Positions 46,826 to 58,074 of a stretch of DNA of 64,000 bases are shown here, piece after piece. Positions within the stretch are counted from its first letter, which is position 1; each line of letters opens with the position of its first letter. The stretch comes from an uncultured Flavobacteriaceae bacterium. GTDB taxonomy: Bacteria > Bacteroidota > Bacteroidia > Flavobacteriales > Flavobacteriaceae. The stretch lies in assembly GCA_905182575.1 (NCBI GenBank), contig CAJJCA010000003.1:31108-95107 (forward strand), given 5' to 3'. The notes below the pieces were generated by a model, which saw nothing but the letters and a program-made list of their open reading frames with translations, made no database searches and was not told where the DNA came from. The position numbers and the translations under genes are program-made.

Positions 46826-48800
46826 ATGAAAAAATTCAACTCACTTTTTTGCTTTTTAATTCTATTTAATCTTACTGCTCAAACCGACAGCTTAAGTCAA
46901 AAAATTCAACTAAAAGAAGTCACCCTGGACGCTTCAAGAATCAAAAGTCCAAATAAAACATTGCCTTTCGCCGTTAGCCATAAAAAATTCCCACAAGTAC
47001 AAGAGGCCTATCAAGGGGCTTCACTTCAAGATTATTTGAATAATGTTCCGGGATTATTTGCTCAAAACACTCAAAACTTCGCACAAGATTTACGCCTTTC
47101 TATTCGAGGATTTGGCGCACAATCTGGTTTTGGCATTCGTGGGATTAAATTGATGGTGGATGGAATTCCTGAAACAACCCCTGATGGTCAAGGACAATTG
47201 GACAATTTAGCTTTGGGTTTAATTCAAGAAATAACCGTTCTGAGAGGGACCCGCCTCTACTTTTTATGGTAATGCCTCGGGAGGGGTGATTCAAATCAAA
47301 ACCCTCACTGATTTTGAGAAAGATTTTGTTAGATTAAGAGCCCAAGGCGGAAGTTATGGGGCGACTTCTTTTCAAGCGACTGCAGGATGGAAAGGACAAA
47401 AAACCAAAGCAGTAATTTATCAAAACCGATCACAATCTGATGGATATCGCGATCATTCCAGATACAAACAAAACGTATTTAATGCAAGGGTTTGGCATCA
47501 ATTTTCAACCACTTCTGAGTTAAGCTGGCAGTTTAATTATACGGACAGCCCCTATGCTTATGATGCTGGAGGAGTAAACATGGAGTCGGTCAATACAGAC
47601 AGAAAACAGGCCCGTGCTCAAAATGTTCAGTACAACACCTTTGAATCAGTTAAGCATTTAAAAACAGGTTTGCAATGGGAAAAATCTTTGGGGGATAACC
47701 TGACCTTAAATAGTTATGCTTTTTATGCCCACCGAGATTTTGACGGCAAACTTCCTTTTGAATTTGGTGGAATTGTTGATTTAAAAAGAAACTATTATGG
47801 ATTAGGAACCGCATTGGAATATCAAATCAGGCCAAATCATCGAATGCAATTCAGGGCATCGCTTGCAGATCAAAAAGATCAACGCAACCGCTATAAGAAC
47901 ATTAAAGGGGTAAGAGGAGACTCAACCCTTTCACAAGAGGAATTATTTTTTAATTCTGCGCTGAGTGTTTTAGACGAATTCAAATGGAGTTTTGGACTTT
48001 TACGCACTGGGCTTCGATATGACTTTCAGCGCTTGGGTACCGATTCCAAAATAAATCTTAACGTGGTGAATCCCAGTATCGGTTTTACGTTTACCGATAT
48101 TGGGAATCATGTGCTCTACACCTCTTTTTCAACCAGTTTTGAAACTCCAACACTCAGTGAGCTTTCTGCCAACCCAACTGGTCAGGCAGGCTTTAATCAA
48201 GATTTAAGTTCTTCAAAAGCCACCAATTTCGAATTGGGATGGCGTTATTTTTCTGGTTCAAATCGACTGGAAGCTTCTTTGTTTTTAATTAACACCCAAA
48301 ACGAGATTTTGTCTTATGAACTTGAAGCTTTTCCAGATAGAGATTTTTACCGAAATGCGGGTAAAACTCAGCGGAAAGGAATTGAAATATTCTGGGAGCA
48401 TACCCACGGGGCTTGGCAATGGAATACCTCCTATACTTTTGCCACTTTACTTTTTGATCAAAGGGGCAGTTTGAAAGGCAACCATTTGCCTGGAGTTCCC
48501 CAGCATCAGTTTTTTGGAACACTTCAGTATCAACTCCCATCTGGAATTGGCATCCAGTATCAAGCCAGGTATACTGGATCACTTTATGCCAACGACGCAA
48601 ACACCACTAAAGTTGACGACTATTTTTTGTCTAACCTGCGCCTTTGGAAAAAATTTGGAAAGCTTGACTTTTTCTCTGGTGTTAATAATTTGTTAGGCAA
48701 AGCCTATTTCGATAACATTCGCATCAACGCCTTTGGTAAAAGGTTTTATGAGCCAGCACCCTTGCGCAATTTTTACATTGGAATGAATCTTTCTATTTGA
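46826..48800 (+). CDS. TonB-dependent outer-membrane receptor, frameshifted
   Basis: Signal peptide 'MKKFNSLFCFLILFNLTAQ'. Plug domain: 'KEVTLDASRIKSPNKTLPF', 'LQDYLNNVPGLFAQNTQNFA', 'DLRLSIRGFGAQSGFGIRGI' and 'GPASTFYGNASGGVIQIKTL'. An extra G in the GGG at 47246-47248 breaks the frame at the end of the plug. The barrel of about 500 residues ends 'LRNFYIGMNLSI' with an aromatic-rich last strand. About 655 residues. No SusD gene is adjacent, so siderophore, vitamin or metal uptake is as likely as glycan uptake. Confidence 0.9.
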
Positions 48801-48879
48801 TCGAATCAACCATCATCCTCCATTTCATGAATACATCACGATAGTTTTCTCTGTTATTAACTCTAGTTGAACTTTTTAG

Positions 48880-48887
48880 TAACTTTG
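48880..48887 (+). promoter_or_regulatory. Putative -7 element before PBP4
   Basis: TAACTTTG fits the Bacteroidota -7 consensus TAnnTTTG and lies about 13 bases before the TTG start chosen for PBP4. No clear -33 TTTG is visible. Its position argues against the upstream ATG at 48867 as start. Confidence 0.35.
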
Positions 48888-48899
48888 AAAAAATCAAAA

Positions 48900-50197
48900 T
48901 TGAAAAAACAAGGTCTTTTTTTATATTTTTTCTGCCTTTCAACCATCCTATTAGGTCAAAAAACTTCTGAAAGGAAAATTGCTCGTCAGATCGATAAAAT
49001 TGAGGCTTTTCAGGGAGCGCACATAGGAATAAAGATAGCTACTCTGTCTGCCTCTAAATCAATGGCTGAATTTAATGCCCACCATTATTTCACTCCGGCT
49101 TCCAATGTAAAAATACTTACGTTTCTTGGGGCTTTGCAGACTTTTGACTCCCTTCCGGCCCTTCGTCTATTTTAAGACCCCCTCGGGGACGTTACATTTC
49201 ACAGCGACGGGTTATCCTCTTTTATTACACCCAAAATATCCTGATCAGGAGCTTTTTAGTTTTCTCAAGCAGCACAAGAGCTCTGGTCTACCATCCCCCC
49301 CAAGAGTCCCCAACCAGACTGGGAGCTGGCTGGTCGTGGGACGATCAGCAGTATTATTTTTCTGCTCAAAAAAGCGCCTTTCCTATTTATGGAAATGTGG
49401 TTAAATTTTATAGGGATACTTTATCCAAAAAATTTGTGGCAAAACCAAGCCGTTTTCAAACCCACTTTTTGTATCAAAAAAAAGAAGATTTACCTTTCAA
49501 GGAATTTCCCCATAAATTTTATTTTAATCCTGAAAAATGGATACTTAATGATACCCTTTTAAAACCGTTTCAAACCAGCTCAAAAATCTTTGTGGATTTA
49601 CTTTCCGAAGCAACTCAAAGCAAGGTTGAAATCGATTCACTTCCTTTTCCTAAAAATCAAATCCAGCGTGTCCTTTACACCCACCAGGAGGAGAAGCTCT
49701 ACAAAGCCTTACTCCAAGACAGTGATAATCTTATCGCCGAATCGCTGCTACTGATGATTGGAAAAGCTAAAAACGACACTTTAAACACCAAAAAAACAAT
49801 TGATTATTTACAGTCCAGATGGCAAAATGACTTTTCTGACCCTCTTATTTGGGCAGATGGATCGGGAGTTTCTCGTTACAACCTTCTGACCCCGACTGTT
49901 ATTGTTGAGGCGCTTCAGAAAACCTATTCGATTTTGGGTTGGGAAAAAATAACATCCCTTTTTCCTGCTGGAGGAATCTCTGGCACGATTTTAAATCATT
50001 ATAAGGAGGCCTCTGGCCCCTATGTTTTTGCAAAAACTGGAACTTTAAAAAATAATATTAGCCTTTCTGGTTTTTTCATTGGAAAAAATAATCGCATTTA
50101 TGTTTTTTCTATTTTAGTCAACAATCACAACTCTTCAAGCGAAGCCGTTCGAGAAGGGATTGCCTCTTTGATTAGATTTTTTAGAAAAAAATATTAA
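48900..50197 (+). CDS. dacB: D-alanyl-D-alanine carboxypeptidase/endopeptidase (PBP4 type), frameshifted
   Basis: Start TTG 48900 gives a clean signal peptide (KKQGLFLYFFCLSTILLGQ). The serine-peptidase S13 motifs are present: 'YFTPASNVKILTFLGAL' (SxxK), 'WADGSGVSRYNLLTP' (SxN-like) and 'YVFAKTGTLKNNISLSGFFI' (KTG). Between 49145 and 49400 the frame changes twice or more; the missing frame reads 'GWSWDDQQYYFSAQKSAFPI', a usual PBP4 line. About 430 residues. It trims or cuts murein peptides in the periplasm. Confidence 0.88.
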
Positions 50198-50339
50198 TCT
50201 TGAAACCCAGTAATATAAGTGTTTATAGTAGTTTCTAACAATGTTTGTTTATAAGTATAAGAACAGCAAGGTTTAAACGCAGAGGACTTTTAATACTTTT
50301 ATAAATAATACCGTTAGCACAAAAAACCTTTAAAAATAG

Positions 50340-50371
50340 CCCTCTTGCCTCTATAAGCAAGAGGGTTTTTT
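50340..50371 (+). terminator. Rho-independent terminator
   Basis: CCCTCTTGC (50340-50348), loop of 8, GCAAGAGGG (50357-50365), then TTTTTT. A perfect 9-bp GC-rich stem downstream of PBP4. Confidence 0.85.
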
Positions 50372-50483
50372 ATGAAAAAAAGAGTTTGGCATCATATTTG
50401 TATAATGTGGAAAACGTAATGTTGATTAGTGGTTAATATCCAGCAATAAACATTTAAACTATTATTAATTTAATTTTTATCAA

Positions 50484-52621
50484 ATGAAAAAAGGTTTATT
50501 AAGTCTTTTGGTAGTTGCGCTAACGGTTGTTGGCTGCCAAGATTATGACGATCAGTTTGATTCGCTAAACAAAGAAATTTTGGCGCTTAAAACTGACTTA
50601 ACAACAATTAAAGGCCTATCGCGCTTCTATAACAGCAATTTCTACTGAGATTAAGGCTTTAGAAGGAAAGATGGTTACAGATGCAGACATTACAGGCATT
50701 CTTACACAAGTAGCTGCTGTTAAAACTGCTGTTGCTGCTATACCTGCACCCGCAGATGTTTCTGGAATTTCTACGGAAGTTGCAGATTTGAATTCTGAGA
50801 TCGCAACTATTCTTGAACAGTTAACTAAGATACAGGCCGCTTCTGGTGGTACTTACGCTGGAAATCTTAACATCACAAATGCTGTTCAGCTTACTGCTGC
50901 AGAAGATATCGTTGATGCTTCAGCTGATGGTCCAAAAATGACCATTACTGGTAATGTTAATATTGATGCTGATAAACTGGCACCAAAGATGCGGCTAAAA
51001 TCATAAGTCTGCAGAATATCTTAACAAGCTTCCCAGTTGTTTCAGGAAATGTTTCTCTTGTTGGAACTGATACTGCAATGACTGCAGATGAGCTTCTTTA
51101 TGTTACTGGTGGTTTAGACAGTAGAAGGTTCATCATCAATGGGCTTACCTAAGCTTAATACAGTTGATGGAGCGGTTGAACTTAACCTTTATGGAGATCT
51201 TTCATACCCTCTTTTAGGCACTGCAACTGGAGGCGTAACTCTTTCGGGTGCTGTAGCATCTATCACAACGGTTGATTTATCTGGACTTACTGCTGGTGTT
51301 GTTACTACAGGTACTGGTTCTTTAACACTTACCAAAGCTACTTCAGTTAAAGTAGGATCTCTTCCGGTATCTGTTACTCTAGCTGAAGCAACTAACGGTT
51401 GAAGCTCACGGAACAGCTGATTTAACAGCTGGAACTACTGTAGACGCACCTAAAGCTACTGCATTAACAATATTATCACAGCGATATGTGCAGGTGCCTT
51501 AAGAATTACAGCTGACGCAGCTGCAATTACATTAGGGGCTAAAACAACTGCTGCCACAGCATCAATAAATGGAGCTTCAGTAGTAGCAGACGCGTTGACA
51601 ACAATCTCAGGCGCAACTACTATTTCTGCGACTACTCTTGAAGCTGCTGCACTGAAAACAGTATCAGCTTCTTACGCTTACATCAATAGCTACTGCTGCT
51701 CTTCCAGCTCTTGAGACTCTGACTGGATCATTTACAGGTGCTGCTGTAACAGCTTTCACTGCACCTAAGTTAGCTGTAGGATCAGCTTCTAATTCAATTG
51801 ACGTTAAGGATGGCGCTACAGTTTCTGTTAAATCTATTGGTCATTTAGACTCTATGACAGACAGTCATACTATAGCAGGCTTAACTCTTACTGCACAAGG
51901 AGCTGATTTGGTTTTTGATAATATGGTTAAATTAGTGACGTTAAACTATACTAGCTCAGCAATTGGAGGGACTCTTACTGCAAGTACGACTATGGTTTCA
52001 CTTACGACCCTTACCCTTGGATCAACTAGTAAACTTACGACTTTGACAGTTAGTGCAACAAATATGACTGCACTATCAACTGCAGGGGTGATACTTAACA
52101 CAGTTGTTTCAAATAACGCAAAACTTGCTACTTTATCTTTTGGTCACACACATTTAGATGGACAGCTTGGAACTACAGTTGATATTGATAATAATGACAA
52201 ATTAGTTGCTTTAGACATGTCATCTCTTGGTAAGGTTAAAACCGTTTCTCTTACTGGAAATGCATCTCTTACTACCATTGCTGCTCCTTCTACATCTGTA
52301 AGTTACAGCTGGTATTGGTGTTAGTTAACTGTAACTGGTAATGATGTAACAGGTACTTATAGTGGTACAGTTGCTGCAAACGGAAACTACCGATGAAGTT
52401 CCTTGGGTTGCTACTTCTGCTGTAATAACTGCTTTGAAAGCATTTATTGATGGTTATTCTACTACAAGTTCTGTTACGTATTCATTTGGATATAGACAGA
52501 GTAGCTTGATGGAGATGTCTACTGATGGTAAATACGATGATGTAGCTTTTCAGCTAGAACTAATAGACCTGCTGGTCAATTAGGAACGATTAGTGCGACT
52601 ATTCAGCTTGCTAAGTTTTAG
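50484..52621 (+). CDS. Large Ala/Thr-rich repetitive surface lipoprotein, frameshifted
   Basis: Lipoprotein signal 'MKKGLLSLLVVALTVVGCQ'. Residues 20-110 form a coiled coil with regular repeats (ISTEIKALEGK, 'VSGISTEVADLNSEIATILE'). Then come about 580 residues of beta-solenoid-like lines rich in Ala, Thr, Val, Leu and Ser, such as 'NAVQLTAAEDIVDASADGPK', 'TTVDLSGLTAGVVTTGTGSL' and 'LTTLTLGSTSKLTTLTVSAT', and an end module 'WVATSAVITALKAFIDGYST'. At least six indels. Base composition is richer in GC than the surroundings. I recognise no named family; an abundant surface-layer or adhesin-like protein is the best guess. Isolated between two terminators. Confidence 0.68.
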
Positions 52622-52663
52622 ATTATCAAAATAAATTAAGATAAAATTTATTTATCTAATTTT

Positions 52664-52694
52664 AAAAAGCCTTTCCTGTTTGGAAAGGCTTTTT
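52664..52694. terminator. Bidirectional terminator
   Basis: AAAAAGCCTTTCC (52664-52676), loop TGTTT, GGAAAGGCTTTTT (52682-52694): a perfect 13-bp stem between the repetitive lipoprotein (+) and the sugar-phosphate transferase (-). Confidence 0.9.
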
Positions 52695-52698
52695 TTAT

Positions 52699-53622
52699 TT
52701 AAATAAGGCCTAAGGATAAAACGCCCACGGATATTAACTGGATGATTATCACTATCCACAGGTGAGGGATTCCCTTTTTAAGTAAAAGGTGGTGTAAGTG
52801 ATTTTGGTCGGGGTGAAAAGGAGATTTTTTTTGAGCGATGCGAATAATAAAAACTCTTAGTAAATCTAATAATGGATAAATTATAACTGTTATCGCCAAT
52901 AGCGCTTATTCATCTTAAATTCAGGGTTTAAATTATAATTAGACCCTAGATACATGAAAAAGATAGATTGCAATGACAGTACCTAAAAACAAAGAACCTG
53001 CATCTCCCAAGAATATTTTATTTTGTTTTTTAAAGTTGAAGTAATACATTGGAATCAGGCTAAGGCCTATAACCAGACCCATATTGTATAAAGGGGTAGC
53101 CTCCAAACTGATGTATTCTAAAACTAGATAACTTTTAATGCCTCTGTAATTGCCAGACCATCGATCCCATCAATAAAATTTACAGCATTTACGATCACCA
53201 AGAATACAAAAACAGTGAAAATTGGCTCACCAAGCGGGGTATTTCATGCAAACCCAAAATGCCATGAAAATCATCAATTACAAACCCTTGATCAATTAAT
53301 AGTTTTGCAACGATAATTTGCAAAAAGAATTTTAGTTTAAAATCGGCATTATAAAAATCGTCATAAATCCCCATGACAAAAATGATACTCAAAGGAATAA
53401 GATCTGTATTCTTATAATTTCATCTCCATTTAAATAATAAAAAACAGAAAAAATAAAAAGTGTTATAAAAACTACAATACCACCGTTTTTTGTTGCCTGT
53501 GTATGATGAGAAGAGCGAGGATTGATTTCGTCAAATTTATTTCGATTAATAAAGACTTTTTGAGTAACATAAAAAAGGACTGTAGATGTTACAAGTACGA
53601 GAATTATTAAAGAAACGTTCAT
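52699..53622 (-). CDS. MraY/WecA family undecaprenyl-phosphate sugar-1-phosphate transferase, frameshifted
   Basis: Starts 'MNVSLIILVLVTSTVLFYVT' with 'DEINPRSSHHTQATKNGGIV' (the DxxxxRxxHxxxTPxxGG motif). In further frames: 'IIFVMGIYDDFYNADFKLKF' (GxxDD), 'AVNFIDGIDGLA', 'KIFLGDAGSLFLGTVIAIYL' and 'PFHPDQNHLHHLLLKKGIPH' (His-rich cytoplasmic loop). About 310 residues, many helices. It puts the first sugar phosphate on the lipid carrier for O-antigen or capsule. Three or more indels. It faces away from the O-antigen ligase, whose gene starts about 65 bases from it. Confidence 0.85.
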
Positions 53623-53686
53623 AAGTTATGCGAGATTTACCTTGAAATAAATTTATATCTTGCAAAGTAATAAAGAAAAATTTAAG

Positions 53687-56002
53687 ATGGCCAAAACAAC
53701 TCCCTAAGTCTAATTCAATTGATGTTTCAAACTTTGTGCCTTCAATTTTTATTTTAGCATTTTTATTGGTTGGGTTTATTCCGAACCTTCAGGCGGTTGA
53801 TAAGATTGCACCTCAGTGGCTTTACTTGTCTTTTGTTAACCTATTGTGCGGGGCCTATTTGTTCTACAAAAGAAGTTCTTACACCGAACGTTTCCAAGAA
53901 GTTTTGACAAACTTCATGTCGCTTTTTTATATTGGATTTGTCATATGGGGTGCAATTTCTTATTTCTATGCTGTTAATCCTACAGAAGTATTGGTCAATA
54001 TGGTTAGACACTTCAACACTTTGTTTATGTTTCTTCACCTGGGCATTTTGTTATACAATATTAAAGATAAAAATAATTTGATTGCAGTTGCAATCACCCT
54101 TATTCTGACTATTGAGGTTTATGCAGTATTGAATGAGGCTTTAGCAATGTATAAAGCGGGTGGAATTCAGTCTGGTGCTTTGAAAGGGGTTACGGCCAAT
54201 CGAAACATAACGGCTTTTTCTATTGCAATCAAGATCCCTTATGTACTTTATTTAGTATTAAATAATAAAAAATTAATTTTTAAGCTTTTCAATACAGGCT
54301 TAATTTTTCTAAGTCTGTTTTCTCTTTCAATGATTCAAAGCAGGGCTTCTTTTGTTGCTGCGGCCTTAATCGGGTTAGGTCTGATCTCTTGGACACTATT
54401 GCAATATAAAAAGAAAAGAAAAATTAAAGAATTGATTCCCAACATCTTCTATTTACTACCCCTAGTATTGGCTTTAGTTTTTAACCAAATATTTCTTTCA
54501 GAAAAGGGAGCGGATGCTTTATCACGCGCTTCAACTATTTCCCTTTCAACAGATGATGGTTCGGTAAATCAGCGTTTAAGGTACTACGCTGATGTGGCTA
54601 CTCATATTGCTTCAAATCCAATTCTAGGAACTGGTTTGGGTAAATTGGAAGCTTGTATCTATCGATTATGATAAGAAAGACATTGTGGGGTATGTTGTGC
54701 CCTACCATGCACATAGTGATTTCATTCAGTTAGGTGCAGAATTGGGAATAATTGGGTTTTTACTTTATCTGGGGATATTTATAAGTGCCATTTACTTTGT
54801 TTTTATTATACTTTTTCGCTCTGAACTTAATCAAGACACCAAGCTTTTCGTTTTCTTACTTCTTACTTCACTTGGGGTTTACCTAGTAGATGCCAATCTA
54901 AATTTTCCCATAGCCCGGCCTCAAGTTCTTGCTCCTTGGGCATTAACTCATGGCGATTATATGCTCCTATTATTCTTCAACAGAAAGCTCCTGCAAAACT
55001 ATCAAAGGCCTTTTCGTTATTTCCATTGATGGCTATCATTTGTATGGTTCCATCCATTTCTATTACCCATTCAACCTTTGAATCCCATAAGGGACAACTA
55101 TTTTTATTAAGAGATTTTAATTCTAGTAAGTTTACCATACCGATGGATAAAGTCGACCATATTACGCCGGATATTCCTAATATCACCGTAACTGCTTTGC
55201 CCATGAAATCCATTAAGGCGAGGTATTATTTTGAAAATAAAAAATACGATAAAGCATTAAGTTTACTAAATGAAGGGACTTCTGCGAATCCTTATGTTTT
55301 TTATAGTGAAAACTTAAAAGCTCAAATATTTCTTAAACAAGGAAAAATTGATAGTGCACTAGTCAACGCCAAAAAAGCTTTTATTGGACTTCCAAATAAT
55401 ATGCTTCATGCAGGTGTTTTTGTGCAAGCATTAAGTTTAAAAAAAGATATTAATGAAGTTAAAGAAGCTTTAAAAGTATTGTCACTTTCTTCAAAAAAGA
55501 AGTTTGGCTCAACTTTCTAATTATATATTCCCAATTAAAACCCAGTGGTGATAAAGAATTTGTAAAATATTTAGACCAAATGATTAAAAAGTATCCGGCA
55601 GATAAGAATTTTATCTCTTTAAAGCGTAGCGTTGTTATTGGTCAAACAAGAATAATTGAAGCACAGAAAGTTTCACAAATAGCTCTTAATTTTTTCAATT
55701 CTCAGCGTTATGTAGAAGCAGCTATTGAATACGAAAAAGCCTCACAAATTGATTCTTTAGAATATGCACATTATGAAAATGCAGCTAGCGCATACTATAT
55801 GGCAGGAGATTACGGACAATCGCTCTTGAATTCGGATAAAGTAATGAGTAAGTTTCAACCTCAAACAGGAAAGGCAGAGTATTTAAAAGCTTTGGTCTTG
55901 CTTAACTATGGAGATAAAACACAATCTTGTGAATTACTCAAAGCGGCTGTGAATTATGGATATGTCTCTGCCGAGCCACTTTATAATGAGCGATGTAACT
56001 AG
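53687..56002 (+). CDS. O-antigen ligase family protein with C-terminal TPRs, frameshifted
   Basis: Start ATG 53687 (MAKTTP) with a shift near 53705; then about 12 membrane helices. Wzy_C region: 'GALKGVTANRNITAFSIAIK', 'SLSMIQSRASFVAAALIGLG', 'RLRYYADVATHIASNPILGT' and 'YHAHSDFIQLGAELGIIGFL'. After shifts near 54645 and 54980 the C-terminal half is a periplasmic TPR domain: 'IKARYYFENKKYDKALSLLN', 'LKQGKIDSALVNAKKAFIGL' and 'YYMAGDYGQSLLNSDKV'. About 770 residues, the usual Bacteroidota form. It ligates or polymerises surface polysaccharide. First plus-strand gene of the glycan locus. Confidence 0.85.
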
Positions 56003-56056
56003 ACCACTACGCCCAATTGATCAATACCTACTCAAATTAATTTTACCCAAGTGTAA

Positions 56057-57318
56057 ATGCAAAAAAAAATCGGTATCATAGGACTTGGATATGTGGGACT
56101 TCCACTTGCCATGGCTTTTTCTAAAAAATTCGAAGTAATCGGATTTGATATTGATAAAGAACGCGTAGATCAGCTTAATCTTTTCGAGGATAAAACCAAT
56201 CAAGCCCCCCAGAAAGAATTGAAGCAGGTGTTAAGGACAAATTTGACTTTAACTTCTGATCCAAACTTAATTGAAGTGATTGTCAGATCTATATTGTTAC
56301 GGTACCAACACCTGTTACCAAAGAAAAAACTCCAGATTTATCCTTCTTGTTATCCGCTTCAAAAACTGTAGGATTGTGTTTAAAAAAAGGGGACCTGGTG
56401 ATTTATGAGAGCACGGTCTACCCCGGATGCACAGAAGATGATTGTGTGCCTGTTTTAGAAAGGTCTTCTGGCCTTGTTTTTAATAAAGATTTTTACTGCG
56501 GCTACTCTCCAGAGCGGATTAATCCGGGAGACAAAGTCAACACCTTGACTAAAATTAAAAAAGTAACCTCGGGCTCTACTCCAGAGGCCGCCCAGGAGGT
56601 CGACGCACTCTACAACAGTATTATTGAAGCAGGAACCCATAAAACCTCCTCTATCAAGGTTGCTGAGGCTTCAAAGGCAATAGAAAATGCACAACGCGAT
56701 TTGAACATTTCTTTTGTTAATGAATTGGCGTTAATTTTTGATAGAATTGGTATCGACACCACGGAGGTCATTGAGGCGGCGGCAACCAAATGGAATTTTT
56801 TAAAGTTTAAACCCGGCCTAGTAGGGGGTCATTGCATCAGCGTTGATCCTTATTTCCTTGTTCACAAAGCAAAAAGCTTGGGATACACCCCCGAAGTCAT
56901 TCTTTCTGGAAGAAATGTAAATGATCAAATGGGAAAATTTGTAGCCTCAAAAGTTATCCGCCTAATGAAAGAAAAGGGCATTAAGATTCAGGGTTCAAAG
57001 GCATTGATTCTCGGGGTTACTTTCAAAGAAAATTGTAATGACATAAGAAATTCCAAGGTTCCAGATATTTACAGGGAATTAAAAGAATCCGGATTAGCGG
57101 TTGATCTTTATGACCCAATTGCCGACGGTGAGCAGGTAACTAAAACACATCAAATTACATTAACCAAAACCCCTTCAAAGTACCAGGCAATCATTCTTGC
57201 AGTTTCCCACGATTTGTTTATTGAAAATGGAGTTAAGGATTATAAAAATCCAAATGGTGCTGTAATTTATGATATTAAATCTGTTTTGAACCGAGCGGAT
57301 GTGGACGGTAGGCTTTGA
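56057..57318 (+). CDS. Nucleotide sugar dehydrogenase, UDP-GlcNAc/ManNAc 6-dehydrogenase type, frameshifted
   Basis: N-terminal NAD site 'KIGIIGLGYVGLPLAMAFSK'. A shift near 56280 hides 'VTVPTPVTKEKTPDL'. Then 'LVIYESTVYPGCTEDDCVPV', 'YCGYSPERINPGDKVNTLTK', 'KVAEASKAIENAQRDLNISF', the catalytic Cys in 'GLVGGHCISVDPYFLVHKAK' and 'ALILGVTFKENCNDIRNSKV'. About 420 residues. The GGHCISVDP version is that of TviB/WbpA-like enzymes that make HexNAc uronic acids. Supplies an acidic sugar for the polysaccharide. Confidence 0.88.
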
Positions 57319-57431
57319 TTTATAGGAAGTAATTTTTAATTTTCAAATTAAATTTGTTTTTAAACTACTTATTAGGTACTTTTGGTACTTGATAAAGATT
57401 AATATGTTAGGTAATTTAATAATCCAAATAT

Positions 57432-57473
57432 CCCAGTTGCTATTCAACCGTCCTATTTTTAGCAGCAACTGGG
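57432..57473 (+). promoter_or_regulatory. Long stem-loop in the UpxY leader
   Basis: CCCAGTTGCT (57432-57441) pairs perfectly with AGCAACTGGG (57464-57473), loop 22 bases, ending 22 bases before the UpxY start. The following GTTATTTTAA is a weak T-tract. It may act as an attenuator or as a recruitment/pause site for the antiterminator encoded next. Confidence 0.55.
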
Positions 57474-57495
57474 GTTATTTTAAATCACCAAGCCG

Positions 57496-57963
57496 ATGAA
57501 GTGGTTTGTTATTTATACCAAACCCAACTTTGAAATCAAAGTCGCTGAGGGAATCAATTCAATTGGCCTAAACGCCTACTGTCCTGTATATACAGAAATC
57601 AAACAATACTCGGACAGAAAGAAAAAGGTAACCAAACCACTATTAAAATCTTATGTTTTGGTTCAGCTCACTGATACAGACCGCACAAAAGTTTTTTCTA
57701 TACCGGGGGCATTGCGCTATGTTTTTTGGTTGGGTAAACCCGCTGAAGTTCGCGCTAAGGAAATAGAAATTTTAAAGACAAACTTAACAGGCAGCTATGA
57801 TCAGGTGTCAATTTCTAAGTTAGTTAAAGGAAAACAATATACCATTGCTGCAGGTCCTTTTAAAGGTCAGACAGGAAAGGTTTTAGATATATTAAAAAAC
57901 AAATTAAGGTTAGAGCTTCCGAGTTTGGGAATCTTTGTAACGCTGAGTAAAGCGACTGCATAA
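57496..57963 (+). CDS. UpxY-type NusG paralogue, transcription antiterminator
   Basis: 155 residues, intact. NusG N-terminal domain 'MKWFVIYTKPNFEIKVAEGI', 'LNAYCPVYTEIKQYSDRKKK' and 'KPLLKSYVLVQLTDTDRTKV', then a KOW-like end 'YTIAAGPFKGQTGKVLDILK'. UpxY proteins act on RNA polymerase to let it read through long capsule or exopolysaccharide operons of the same locus. Position: ahead of the following polysaccharide genes and just after a long hairpin. Confidence 0.88.
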   Translation: MKWFVIYTKPNFEIKVAEGINSIGLNAYCPVYTEIKQYSDRKKKVTKPLLKSYVLVQLTDTDRTKVFSIPGALRYVFWLGKPAEVRAKEIEILKTNLTGSYDQVSISKLVKGKQYTIAAGPFKGQTGKVLDILKNKLRLELPSLGIFVTLSKATA

Positions 57964-58020
57964 TTCTAACTAAATTTGATATTACCTGGTTTGTTCTTTG
58001 TGACAGACCCCGGCGAAGCC

Positions 58021-58074
58021 ATGAAAAAAATCACACTAAAAGCACTTTTTATTAAGATCACAATGCTATGTTAG
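58021..58074 (+). CDS. Possible 17-residue leader peptide
   Basis: ATG 58021 encodes 'MKKITLKALFIKITMLC', its stop overlapping the next ATG at 58068. It is preceded by GGCGAAGCC (58011-58019), a small inverted repeat. It could couple translation of the winged-helix gene or be chance. Confidence 0.25.
   Translation: MKKITLKALFIKITMLC

Noticed and set aside
50640..52350. Tandem nucleotide repeats or CRISPR-like array in the repetitive lipoprotein
   Set aside because: The repeats are imperfect at protein level, have no regular spacer-repeat structure and lie within a coding frame.
52699..53622. MraY of murein synthesis
   Set aside because: The context is a surface-polysaccharide locus without murein genes, and the 'PFHPDQNHLHH' loop fits the WecA/TagO-like branch better.
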